From contig JANXUN010000626.1 in the NCBI GenBank assembly GCA_025356185.1, positions 1 to 10,021 on the forward strand: DNA of 10,021 nucleotides. The letters run 5' to 3'. The translations under genes and the position numbers were made by a program. The notes under the pieces were generated by a model. That model had not been told where the DNA came from and did no database searches. It worked only from the letters and a program-made list of their open reading frames with translations. Origin of the DNA: Gemmatimonadaceae bacterium (GTDB taxonomy: Bacteria; Gemmatimonadota; Gemmatimonadetes; Gemmatimonadales; Gemmatimonadaceae). Positions 1 to 7,263 of the stretch are shown piece by piece (position 1 is the stretch's first letter; each line of letters begins with the position of its first letter).

Positions 1-1
1 A

Positions 2-1489
2 ACGTACAAGGCGAACAAGCAGAACGAGATTTCGAGTGACCTGCTGTTTAGTACGCGCGTTGAAGACGGCACATCCTTCTTGGTGTATCACGACTTAAAC
101 GCCGCGCAACAGCTGACCGGATTGCGCGATCGCGCAAGCACGAGTCGAAACAACGAAGGCAATCTGGAATCGACCACCGAATTCAAGCACGCGTTTGAGG
201 GTGAGGATCACGAGCTCACCACGGAATTGCGATACGCCCGCTCGACCGAAGGCGGTCCAAGCAACTACACGTCCCGCACCCTCGCACTGACCGGCATGCC
301 GATTGGCGCCGACGCGCGCGAGATGATCACGCCGCGTGAGCGTCCGACAGAGTCCTCACTCAAGTTCGACTACGTACGCCCACTCGCTGATCATCTGCGC
401 CTGAGCGCCGGTTATCGTGGATCGCTGCAGCAGTTTCACACGACACTCGACACACGCACGTTCTCGACGTCGGTGAACGATTTTACGATCGATCCTTCGC
501 GCACCAACACGTTCACGTTTGATCAAACGGTGCATGCGGTATACGGCATTCTTACCGGATCGAGCGGAAAGATTCGCTATCAGGGCGGCGTGCGCGCCGA
601 AGATGCCGGCACTCGCTTTCGCCGAGCGTTTTCTGCGTTGTCGACGGCGCCGGCAACAGCGTTTGACAATCACTACAACAGCCTGTTTCCGAGCGGGTTA
701 ATCGCGTACGACGTGAGCGAAACGCAGTACTTCAAGCTGAGTTACTCCACGCGCATTCGTCGTCCCGAAGACACCGATCAATTGGACCCGACGCCCCACT
801 ATCAGGACCCGCTCAACATTTCGCGTGGCAATCCGTCGCTCAAACCCGAATACATTCGTGCGATTGAGTTGGGATTTCAGCGCACGACGACGAACACGAC
901 GCTGCAAATCACGCCGTATTTGCGTCACACCGATGATGCGGTGCGTCGCATTCGCACCATCGATTCGGCGGGCGTCACGACGTCTACGTTTGCGAACATC
1001 GCGACGACAGACAACTACGGCGCCGACGCGACGCTGGCATTGCACGGCGGGCGACTCACGGGATTTGTTGGGTCGAGCGCGTTTCGACAGGTGAGCAACG
1101 CTTCAAATATTTCCTCGACGCTGTCAGCGCGCACGTTTGGCTGGACGGCGCGCGCGAATGCGTCGCTGCGGGTGTCAAAGACGTTCGACATGCAGACGAT
1201 TGTGTCGTACCGCGGCCAGACCACCGTTGAACAGGGCATCAATCGCGCGCAAACCCGTGTGAGCTTTGCAGCGCGTCAAAAGCTGCGCAACGACCGCGTG
1301 AGTCTCACGCTTCGCGTGACCGATCCGTTCGGGACGGAACGTGAGCGTTCGACGGTGATCGATCCGAAGTTTACGGTGGAGTCGGAGCGGCTGCGCAAAG
1401 TGCGCGGGGTGTTGCTCAACGTCACGTGGAATTTTGGAAAGCCGCAAAAGGAGAAACGGCTCGACCAGATCGAACCGCCGAGCAACTGA
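2..1489 (+). CDS. TonB-dependent-receptor-like outer membrane beta-barrel protein (5' truncated)
   Basis: The frame is open from the first bases of the window to a TGA at 1487-1489, giving 495 visible residues; the start, signal peptide and any plug or carboxypeptidase-like domain lie upstream. The visible part is rich in alternating polar/hydrophobic strands. It carries the hallmark of the outer-membrane beta-barrel family related to TonB-dependent receptors: a YSTRIRRP segment, then a stretch ending in NISRGNPSLKPEYIRAIELG (about nt 815-874). Members usually span the outer membrane as a 22-strand barrel and import a ligand, often a siderophore, glycan or peptide; the ligand cannot be read from this sequence. 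The last strand ends at VTWNFG, which fits a C-terminal barrel insertion signal. A charged tail of about 17 residues (K, E, R, P-rich) follows it and probably faces the periplasm. The family is clear; substrate and full length are unknown. Confidence 0.85.
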   Translation, partial: TYKANKQNEISSDLLFSTRVEDGTSFLVYHDLNAAQQLTGLRDRASTSRNNEGNLESTTEFKHAFEGEDHELTTELRYARSTEGGPSNYTSRTLALTGMPIGADAREMITPRERPTESSLKFDYVRPLADHLRLSAGYRGSLQQFHTTLDTRTFSTSVNDFTIDPSRTNTFTFDQTVHAVYGILTGSSGKIRYQGGVRAEDAGTRFRRAFSALSTAPATAFDNHYNSLFPSGLIAYDVSETQYFKLSYSTRIRRPEDTDQLDPTPHYQDPLNISRGNPSLKPEYIRAIELGFQRTTTNTTLQITPYLRHTDDAVRRIRTIDSAGVTTSTFANIATTDNYGADATLALHGGRLTGFVGSSAFRQVSNASNISSTLSARTFGWTARANASLRVSKTFDMQTIVSYRGQTTVEQGINRAQTRVSFAARQKLRNDRVSLTLRVTDPFGTERERSTVIDPKFTVESERLRKVRGVLLNVTWNFGKPQKEKRLDQIEPPSN

Positions 1490-1537
1490 CGGCATGCTGG
1501 ATTAGAGGCGCGCGCAGGGATAGGCTTCGATGTCGTG

Positions 1538-2983
1538 ATGTCCTGTCCCTTTCAGCCGAGTATCCCTGTGCGCTTGTTCTTTCGCTCGATTTCGATTGCG
1601 ACCGCTTTGATCGCGACAGCAACCGCGGCCGCGTTGAGTGCAACGAGTCCGCTGTCCGCGCAAACGACTGCCGACATCGCCAAGATGCGCCCGGCCGCCG
1701 AACGCATTGTCAAAGCGGCGCTCGCGGACAGCGCACCGTACGCGCGGTTGGGTCGACTGGTTGATGGATTCGGTCATCGCTTGAGTGGATCGGCGTCGCT
1801 TGAGAAAGCGATCGATTGGATATTGAGCGAAATGAAGAAGGACGGATTTGCGAATGTGCGCGGTGAGCCCGTGATGGTGCCGCATTGGGTGCGCGGTGCG
1901 GAGTCGGTGACGTTGTTGTCGCCACGCGAGACACCGCTGCACATGCTCGGGCTTGGTGGCAGTGTTGGGACGCCAGCGAACGGCATCACGGCCGATGTTA
2001 TGGTTGTGCATTCTTTTGACGAGCTCACCAAGCGTAAAGCCGAAGTGGTTGGAAAGATCGTGTTGTTCAACGTGCCGTTTCCCAAAGACTCGACGCCATT
2101 TAACGGATACAGTGCGGCAGTGATTTATCGCGGCATTGGCGCGACGGCAGCGGCAAAGGTCGGCGCGGTGGCGATGCTGCTGCGCACGGTTGCGACGTTC
2201 TCGATTCAGTCACCGCACACGGGCGCGATGCGCTACGATTCGACGACGAAAAAAATTCCGGCGGCTGCGCTCAGCATCGAAGACGCAGAGATGTTGGATC
2301 GCATGTCGCGGCGGGGCGACAAAGTGCGCGTGACGCTCAAGATGAGCGCACAGACGCTGCCAGATGCACCCTCACGCAACGCGATTGCCGAGTTGCGCGG
2401 ACGCGAGTTGCCCGACGAAGTCATCGTGGTTGGTGGGCACATCGATTCGTGGGATGTGGGCCAAGGCGCGATGGATGATGGCGCGGGCAGTGTGACGGCG
2501 TGGGAAGCGGTGAAGTTGCTTAAGACACTCGGGCTCACGCCGCGTCGCACGTTACGTGTGGTGTTGTGGACCAACGAAGAAAACGGGGGACGTGGTGGGC
2601 GTGCGTATCGTGACACGCACACGAACGAACTCGCCAAGCATTTTGCGGCAATCGAAACGGACAACGGAATTTTCGCGCCGCTGGGTTTTCGGTTTCAGGG
2701 AACACCAGCGGGAGCCAAGCGCGCTGCGATGTTCGCGCAGCTGACTGCGCTCGCTGGTGCGCGCACGATTGCGCCGGGGGAAGGGGAAGCCGACGTCGAG
2801 TCGCTGATCGAGGCTGGTGTGCCGGGCTTCGCGTTAGATGTCGATCCGTCGCGCTATTTTTGGTATCATCATACAACGGCAGACATGCTCAACGTGGTCA
2901 GCGAAACGGATATGCGGCACAGCGTCGCGGCGATGGCCATTTTGTTGTATGCGCTGGGCGAAATGCAGGGGACGCTGCGATGA
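1538..2983 (+). CDS. Secreted M28 family metallopeptidase, carboxypeptidase Q-like, with PA domain
   Basis: This is a zinc-dependent exopeptidase predicted to act in the periplasm or outside the cell. Residues 1-41 form a Sec signal peptide (basic/aromatic n-region, Ala/Ile core, cleavage near LSA|Q). A protease-associated (PA) insert spans roughly 145-270 and the M28 catalytic domain about 280-475. The di-zinc site is complete: H301 in GGHIDSWD, bridging D313 in GAMDDGAG, the catalytic/ligand pair E347-E348 in TNEENGG, D375 in ETDNG and H445 in YHHTTAD. The GGHIDSWDVGQGAMDDG run and the final YHHTTADM closely resemble animal plasma glutamate carboxypeptidase (CPQ), so dipeptide or short-peptide hydrolysis is the best guess. 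The start is ambiguous: GTG at 1535 directly precedes ATG 1538, and GTG 1568 is also in frame; AGGGA at 1516-1520 is rather far upstream of all of them. It lies 48 nt after the barrel gene and may be co-transcribed with it. Confidence 0.93.
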   Translation: MSCPFQPSIPVRLFFRSISIATALIATATAAALSATSPLSAQTTADIAKMRPAAERIVKAALADSAPYARLGRLVDGFGHRLSGSASLEKAIDWILSEMKKDGFANVRGEPVMVPHWVRGAESVTLLSPRETPLHMLGLGGSVGTPANGITADVMVVHSFDELTKRKAEVVGKIVLFNVPFPKDSTPFNGYSAAVIYRGIGATAAAKVGAVAMLLRTVATFSIQSPHTGAMRYDSTTKKIPAAALSIEDAEMLDRMSRRGDKVRVTLKMSAQTLPDAPSRNAIAELRGRELPDEVIVVGGHIDSWDVGQGAMDDGAGSVTAWEAVKLLKTLGLTPRRTLRVVLWTNEENGGRGGRAYRDTHTNELAKHFAAIETDNGIFAPLGFRFQGTPAGAKRAAMFAQLTALAGARTIAPGEGEADVESLIEAGVPGFALDVDPSRYFWYHHTTADMLNVVSETDMRHSVAAMAILLYALGEMQGTLR

Positions 2984-3017
2984 ACGGTGAGTACACCCTC
3001 GGGAGCGAGCAACTGCT

Positions 3018-3070
3018 GGGTTGTCGGTAGTCGGTTTGGGTTTTGGGTTGTCAACACATCGGGGGCGGGG
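3018..3070 (+). repeat. G-rich imperfect heptad repeat / possible G-quadruplex before lipoprotein gene
   Basis: The intergenic stretch 2984-3081 contains a G/T-rich run with a roughly 7-base period: GGTTGTC (3019-3025), GGTAGTC (3026-3032), GGTTTGG (3033-3039), GTTTTGG (3040-3046). GGGTTGTC occurs twice (3018-3025 and 3045-3052). Further G-tracts follow at 3061-3065 and 3067-3070, so 3038-3070 could in principle fold as a four-tract G-quadruplex with loops of 4, 13 and 1 nt. It ends 11 nt before the lipoprotein ATG and would lie in its 5' untranslated RNA. The sequence pattern is directly visible; any role in expression is inference, and it may simply be a degenerate intergenic repeat. Confidence 0.45.
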
Positions 3071-3081
3071 TTCTTAACGGC

Positions 3082-3498
3082 ATGCGGAAATACATCGTTA
3101 CGGTAGCCATTGCAACAGCATTCGTCGTGGCGTGCAACGCGGGTACACCAACGTCGCAGGTGCCGCTGATTCTCCTCGGCGAAGACGCGATCATGGCGCC
3201 GGGCGATACGATTCTTGTTGGTGATCCGGCGGTGCTGATTTCGTTTACGAACGTGGTCAGTGACTCGCGATGCCCTACATCGGTGACGTGCATTCAAGCG
3301 GGGAGTGCGCGCGTGCAGCTGCGGGCGTCGACGTCCGCGGGAAGTCGCGATGTCTTTGTTGAAACGCAAGCGTCACAAGACACCACCAGTGTAGACAGTT
3401 ACCGCGTGCAGTTGCGTGGAGTGACGCCGGTGCCCGCGACCACGACACCGATTCCGGCAGCGACCTACCGCGCGACGGTGCGAGTGACGCGCAAGTAG
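3082..3498 (+). CDS. Small putative lipoprotein with DSRCP-x4-C signature
   Basis: This is a 138-residue protein. ATG 3082 was chosen because it gives a compact lipoprotein signal: MRKY n-region, hydrophobic core, and lipobox VVAC with the lipidated cysteine at C18. The TTG at 3043 would add 13 residues read from repeat-like intergenic DNA and is less likely. After the lipobox comes a Thr/Pro-rich linker, then a beta-rich domain with DSRCPTSVTCIQAG, whose C64 and C70 could form a periplasmic disulfide. It ends with a strand pattern Y-R-V-Q-L ... YRATVRVTRK. Small secreted proteins with DSRCP...CVWAG-type motifs recur in several phyla, and I know of no established function. It is probably anchored to the inner or outer membrane facing the periplasm. 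There is no enzyme motif. It may be its own transcription unit, since hairpins flank it downstream. Confidence 0.75.
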   Translation: MRKYIVTVAIATAFVVACNAGTPTSQVPLILLGEDAIMAPGDTILVGDPAVLISFTNVVSDSRCPTSVTCIQAGSARVQLRASTSAGSRDVFVETQASQDTTSVDSYRVQLRGVTPVPATTTPIPAATYRATVRVTRK

Positions 3499-3531
3499 TA
3501 CGCTAACGGAACTACCCGCGCGCGGCGACAC

Positions 3532-3556
3532 CCACGCTGTAGCGGTGGCCCGTTTT
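3532..3556 (+). terminator. Weak candidate rho-independent terminator after the lipoprotein gene
   Basis: CCACGC (3532-3537), a TGTA loop and GCGGTGG (3542-3548) form a 6-bp GC-rich stem with one bulged G. After a short CCCG spacer comes TTTT (3553-3556). The stem is short and the T-run has only four bases after a spacer, so this is a modest candidate. Its position, 34 nt after the lipoprotein stop and just before the GGT-family gene, suits a transcription-unit boundary. Confidence 0.3.
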
Positions 3557-3603
3557 CGGTGTGAAGATTGTGAGACTCTTCACCCGGATTTTCGATGCAT
3601 CGA
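3557..3603 (+). promoter_or_regulatory. Leader hairpin and 12-bp palindrome at the GGT-family start codon
   Basis: CGGTGTGAAG (3557-3566) can pair with CTTCACCCG (3578-3586) as a 9-bp stem with one bulged T and an 11-nt loop. It ends 8 nt before the ATG, and its 3' arm covers most of the place where a ribosome-binding site should be (only a weak GGA, 3586-3588, is seen). Directly afterwards TCGATGCATCGA (3592-3603) is a perfect 12-bp palindrome that contains the start codon. Both structures are directly readable. Whether they control translation or bind a regulator is inference, and chance is possible. Confidence 0.35.
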
Positions 3604-5286
3604 TTTGTTGTAGCACTTCCGTCGCGCGCTCTTGTTGCACTGTTCATGTGCGTTTCGCTGCCGTATGCGCACGCCCAGGCCCAGCGCCCGCTCACCATGG
3701 CTGGCCGTTCACCGGTGTACGCACCGCACGGCGTCGTCGCTACCAGTCAGCCGTTAGCCTCTGCTGCAGGTCTCGCCGTGCTGGTGAAAGGCGGCAATGC
3801 TATCGACGCGGCCGTCACCGCGGCCGCCGTGCTGAGTGTCACGGAGCCGATGATGACAGGAATCGGCGGCGACATGTTTGCGCTGATTTGGCTGGCGAAA
3901 GAGAAGAAGCTTATCGCCTTGAATGCGAGCGGTCGCGCAGGCGCACTGATGACGCGTGAAGAGTTGCTCAAGCGCGGGCGCACGCGCACGATTCCGCGCG
4001 GCGTGGAAACGATCACGGTGCCGGGCGCGCTGGCCGGATGGCAAACGCTGCTCAAGACGTATGGCACGATCACGCTTGCGTCGGCGATTGCACCCGCAAT
4101 TCACTACGCCGACTACGGTTTTCCGCTCACGCCCGTCATTGCCGACGACTGGGCCGGACAGTCGGCGTTGTTGACACGCGACTCCGGTGCGCGCGCAACG
4201 TTTTTGCCGAATGGCAAAGCGCCGATCGCGGGCGAGTGGTTTCGTAATCCTGACTACGCACGCACACTTCGCGAAATCCAAAAGCTCGGGCCTGCGACAT
4301 TGTACGGTGGCGCACTTGGTCAGAAACTCGTCGCGCGCGTGAAGCAGTTAGGCGGTTTTTTGACGATCGAGGATATGCAAAAGAATGCGCCGACGTGGGT
4401 CACGCCGATGTCCGCGCCATTCAAGGGTTATCGCGTGTGGGAATTGCCCCCAAACAATCAGGGGATCGCGGCGCTCGAGATGCTACGCATCGTTGAGCCG
4501 TACGATCTCAAGGCGATGGGACATAATTCGGCAGCCTATCTACACCTCATGATTGAGGCCAAGAAACTCGCATATGCCGATATCACGCGGTACGTCGGTG
4601 ATGGCGATTTCCTGTCGATGCCAACCGCGCGGATGCTCGATGACGCTTTTATCAATGAGCGGCGCAGTCACATCGATCTCAAGCGCGCGCAAGCGCGCAT
4701 GGATCCGGGACCAGCACGCACGTCAAGCGAGACCGTGTATCTGACCGTCGCCGATAGCGCGGGCAACATGGTGTCGTTCATCAATTCATTGTACGACGAG
4801 TTTGGTTCTGGCATTGTGGTGCCAGGAACTGGTTTTGCGTTGCATGATCGCGGATCAGGATTTTCTCTTGAACCCGATTTACCGAACACCGTTGCGCCAG
4901 GAAAGCGTCCATCACACACGCTCATTCCTGCCTTCGTCACCAAGATCAATGCCGACGGCACTGATTCACCATTTATGAGCTTCGGAGTGATGGGCGGTGC
5001 CATGCAAGCGCAAGGACATGCGCAGATGATTGTCAACATGCTGGTGTTCGGTATGAACGTGCAGCAGTCCATCGACGCGGCGCGCTTTCGTCATTTGAAC
5101 GGCGTGCAAGTCGCTCTCGAAGCACCGATCACCGACCAAGTGCGCGCCGCACTTACGGCGATGGGACACGACATCACCGACGAGCGACGTACCCAGTTTG
5201 GTGGTGCCCAAGCGATTGTGAAGTTGCTCAAAGGTTACGTTGGTGGCTCGGATCCACGCAAAGACGGCATGGCCGTAGGACATTGA
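3595..5286 (+). CDS. Exported gamma-glutamyltransferase-family Ntn hydrolase (GGT-like acylase)
   Basis: This is a 563-residue precursor of the self-cleaving N-terminal-nucleophile family. Residues 1-27 form a Sec signal (cleavage near AHA|Q), so it acts in the periplasm or outside. The body starts with the GGT pattern GGNAIDAAVTAAAVLSVTEP ... GIGGD. R114 in NASGRAG matches the conserved substrate arginine. The small subunit should begin at T380 in SSET|VYLTVADSAGN. The oxyanion glycines are G467-G468 in GVMGGAMQAQGH. An ungapped comparison with E. coli GGT (recalled from memory) shows Y400, R419, G422, H441 and T442 where N411, Q430, D433, S462 and S463 bind glutamate, and the lid loop is almost absent. 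The family and autoprocessing are well supported, but use of glutathione is doubtful; amide/acyl hydrolysis of another substrate, as in CapD or cephalosporin-acylase-like relatives, is plausible. The stop is followed after one base by the M24 gene, implying co-translation. Confidence 0.9.
   Translation: MHRFVVALPSRALVALFMCVSLPYAHAQAQRPLTMAGRSPVYAPHGVVATSQPLASAAGLAVLVKGGNAIDAAVTAAAVLSVTEPMMTGIGGDMFALIWLAKEKKLIALNASGRAGALMTREELLKRGRTRTIPRGVETITVPGALAGWQTLLKTYGTITLASAIAPAIHYADYGFPLTPVIADDWAGQSALLTRDSGARATFLPNGKAPIAGEWFRNPDYARTLREIQKLGPATLYGGALGQKLVARVKQLGGFLTIEDMQKNAPTWVTPMSAPFKGYRVWELPPNNQGIAALEMLRIVEPYDLKAMGHNSAAYLHLMIEAKKLAYADITRYVGDGDFLSMPTARMLDDAFINERRSHIDLKRAQARMDPGPARTSSETVYLTVADSAGNMVSFINSLYDEFGSGIVVPGTGFALHDRGSGFSLEPDLPNTVAPGKRPSHTLIPAFVTKINADGTDSPFMSFGVMGGAMQAQGHAQMIVNMLVFGMNVQQSIDAARFRHLNGVQVALEAPITDQVRAALTAMGHDITDERRTQFGGAQAIVKLLKGYVGGSDPRKDGMAVGH
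5277..5280 (+). promoter_or_regulatory. Ribosome-binding site of the M24 gene inside the GGT-family gene
   Basis: AGGA lies 7 nt before ATG 5288, within the last codons of the upstream gene. The spacing is good and supports 5288 as the true start, as well as translational coupling across the 1-nt gap. Confidence 0.55.
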
Positions 5287-5287
5287 G

Positions 5288-6619
5288 ATGACAACGCGTC
5301 GCACGATGTTGGGACGCAGCGCAGCAACTGCCGCCGCGCTGCTGATAGGATCACGTCGCGCGCTTGCGGCGACAGGACACGGCGCCGACGATGCGTCGGG
5401 AGCCGCGTTGATTGATGCGCAGCCGGCTGCCGCGTTACCGCCAGCGATTAAGGCGCTGACATCGATGGCGAAGCAAGCAACGCCCATTTCGGTTGATGAG
5501 CGACGCGCGCGACTGGAGCGCGCACGCGGTTTCATGCGCACCAACAAGATCGACGCGTTGATGCTGACCGGCGGCACGAGCATGGAGTACTTCACTGGCA
5601 TTCGCTGGGGGTTAAGCGAACGGTTGCTCGCCGCCGTGATTCCAGTAACAGGCAGTGCGTTTCTTGTTACGCCCAAGTTTGAAGAAGCGCGCGCGATGGA
5701 GCAGGCGCATCTTGGTCCGCTAGGGAAAGAGGCCGACGTGTACGCGTGGGAAGAACACGAAAGTCCGTACGCCCTCATCGCGCAGGGATTCAAAACGCGT
5801 GGCCTTTCCACTGCGACGATTGGCGCCGAAGAAACGGTGCGCTTTCAGTTTTCGGACGGCGCGTCGCACCTCGCGAACGTCAAGCTCGTCAGCGGTACAC
5901 CCGTGACGGCCGGCTGTCGCATGGTGAAAGACGCGCACGAAATCGCGCTCATGCGCCTCGCGAGTCAGGTCACGCTTAAAGCGTACGAAGCGGCATGGAA
6001 GTCGCTCAAAGAAGGGATGACGCAAGACGACTTTGCGAAACTCGTGCAGCAAGCGCACAAACAGTTGGGGTTTGACGGTTCGGCCGGTGTACAAGTTGGT
6101 ACGTACTCGGCGAATCCTCATGGCAGCACGACACCACAAGTCGTGCGCGAAGGCAGCATTCTGCTTATTGATGGAGGCTGCAAAGTCGAGGGATACAGCT
6201 CTGACCTCTCTCGCACATTCGTACTCGGCAAACCCACGCAGCGCATGAAGGATGTGTTTGAGATTGAACACAAAGCGCAAACGATGGCGGTGAAAACGGC
6301 GCGTCCCGGGCTCGCATGTGAAGCGGTTGATGCAGCGGCACGTAAAGTGATCGTCGACGCGGGTTTTGGTCCGGACTACAAGTACTTCAGTCATCGCGTC
6401 GGGCACGGCATGGGAATGGACGGACACGAATGGCCGTATTTGGTGCGCGGCAACACCCTGCCGATGCAACCCGGTATGGTGTTTTCGGATGAGCCGGGGA
6501 TCTACATTCCGGGGGAATTTGGAATTCGTCTCGAAGACGATATGCTCATCACCGAACACGGTGCAGAATTATTTACGCCGCAGTCTCCGAGTTTAGAACA
6601 TCCGTTCGCGGTGGTTTAG
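5288..6619 (+). CDS. Tat-exported M24 family metallopeptidase (Xaa-Pro aminopeptidase-like)
   Basis: This is a 443-residue 'pita-bread' metallopeptidase that probably removes N-terminal residues from peptides, particularly before proline. It begins with a twin-arginine leader (R4-R5-T-M-L-G, then an Ala/Leu core, cleavage near ALA at about residue 28), so it should be exported folded and already metal-loaded. A creatinase-type N-terminal domain (about 70-200) precedes the catalytic domain (about 210-440). All five metal ligands are present: D295 (LLIDGG), D306 (SSDLSRT), H373 (HRVGHGMG), E402 (SDEPGIY) and E416 (RLEDD). Supporting histidines are H278 (NPHGS) and H380 (DGHEW). The length is normal for the family. 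It follows the GGT-like gene by one base, so the two probably handle the same pool of imported peptides. The exact substrate (Xaa-Pro peptides, dipeptides or creatine-like compounds) cannot be fixed from motifs. Confidence 0.92.
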   Translation: MTTRRTMLGRSAATAAALLIGSRRALAATGHGADDASGAALIDAQPAAALPPAIKALTSMAKQATPISVDERRARLERARGFMRTNKIDALMLTGGTSMEYFTGIRWGLSERLLAAVIPVTGSAFLVTPKFEEARAMEQAHLGPLGKEADVYAWEEHESPYALIAQGFKTRGLSTATIGAEETVRFQFSDGASHLANVKLVSGTPVTAGCRMVKDAHEIALMRLASQVTLKAYEAAWKSLKEGMTQDDFAKLVQQAHKQLGFDGSAGVQVGTYSANPHGSTTPQVVREGSILLIDGGCKVEGYSSDLSRTFVLGKPTQRMKDVFEIEHKAQTMAVKTARPGLACEAVDAAARKVIVDAGFGPDYKYFSHRVGHGMGMDGHEWPYLVRGNTLPMQPGMVFSDEPGIYIPGEFGIRLEDDMLITEHGAELFTPQSPSLEHPFAVV

Positions 6620-6630
6620 CGGGCGATCGC

Positions 6631-7239
6631 ATGCATGACGCGACGTGGTGGTCAACGTGGGCGATGCCAATAGGCGCTGGTGTGTGTCTGTCAGCCGCCT
6701 GTGGGTTTCGCACATTTATACCGCTGCTGTTTTTGGCGATTGCGTCGCGCATGGGCATGATGTCGCTCGACGCCCAGTACGCGTGGTTAGCGAGCACCGG
6801 TGCGTTAGTCGCTCTGGCCAGTGCGGCAGTCGCCGAGGTGGCGGGGTACTACGTGCCATTTGTGGATCACGCGCTTGATGTGATCGCGACGCCGCTCGCC
6901 ATGATCGCGGGCGTATTAGCGATGTTCACGTCCATCGGCAGTGGGCACGGCATGCTTGGCTGGTTGTTGGCGGTGGTGCTTGGTGGTGGGATGTCTGGCG
7001 CGGTACAGCTCACGACGGTGAAGGCGCGAGCGGTCTCGACGGGCATCACGGCGGGGCTCGGCAATCCGTTTGTCGCGACAGGTGAACTTGTCGGCGCCAT
7101 CGCGCTGAGCGCGCTGGCAATACTCGTTCCGGTGCTGGCGCTGGTGATCGCTGTCATTCTTTCGATGGTGCTGTGGCGCACCCTTCGATCGATTGGCAGA
7201 CGCAGTACACCTTCGCCAGACACGTTGGGCGATCGTTAA
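6631..7239 (+). CDS. DUF4126 domain-containing integral membrane protein
   Basis: This 202-residue, strongly hydrophobic protein has about five predicted membrane-spanning segments (roughly residues 10-37, 48-72, 80-102, 105-128 and 155-186) and a short, basic cytoplasmic-looking tail (RTLRSIGRR...). The LSAACGFRTFIPLLFLAIA start, a following AEVAGYYVPFVDHALD segment and the glycine-rich middle match the DUF4126 pattern (LSAAxGLRxxxPLL... KIPxxDHxxD). The function of that family is not established; an inner-membrane location is the only safe inference. ATG 6631 follows the M24 stop by 11 nt, and an in-frame upstream alternative is unlikely. The bases just before the start form GCGATCGC (6623-6630) and the start sits in CATGCATG, leaving only a poor GGGCGA as ribosome-binding site; translation may depend on coupling to the M24 gene. 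Confidence 0.85.
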   Translation: MHDATWWSTWAMPIGAGVCLSAACGFRTFIPLLFLAIASRMGMMSLDAQYAWLASTGALVALASAAVAEVAGYYVPFVDHALDVIATPLAMIAGVLAMFTSIGSGHGMLGWLLAVVLGGGMSGAVQLTTVKARAVSTGITAGLGNPFVATGELVGAIALSALAILVPVLALVIAVILSMVLWRTLRSIGRRSTPSPDTLGDR

Positions 7240-7263
7240 TCAGCAAAACTTTTCGAGAACACT

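Noticed and set aside
1490..1537. Promoter between the barrel gene and the M28 gene
   Set aside because: No convincing -35/-10 pair or sigma-specific pattern is readable in the 48 bases; co-transcription is equally likely.
1502..2011. Reverse-strand open frame of 169 codons over the start of the M28 gene
   Set aside because: It is basic, low-complexity-looking sequence opposite a clear signal peptide and peptidase domain; a shadow frame.
3043..3081. TTG start for the small lipoprotein
   Set aside because: It would add 13 residues read from the G-rich repeat in front of a normal lipoprotein signal; ATG 3082 gives the standard n-region.
4966..6559. Two long reverse-strand open frames (about 281 and 279 codons) opposite the GGT-like and M24 genes
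   Set aside because: They are antisense to genes with complete catalytic motifs, encode Arg/His/Ala-rich sequence without family features, and have no ribosome-binding site; they reflect the codon bias of the + strand genes.
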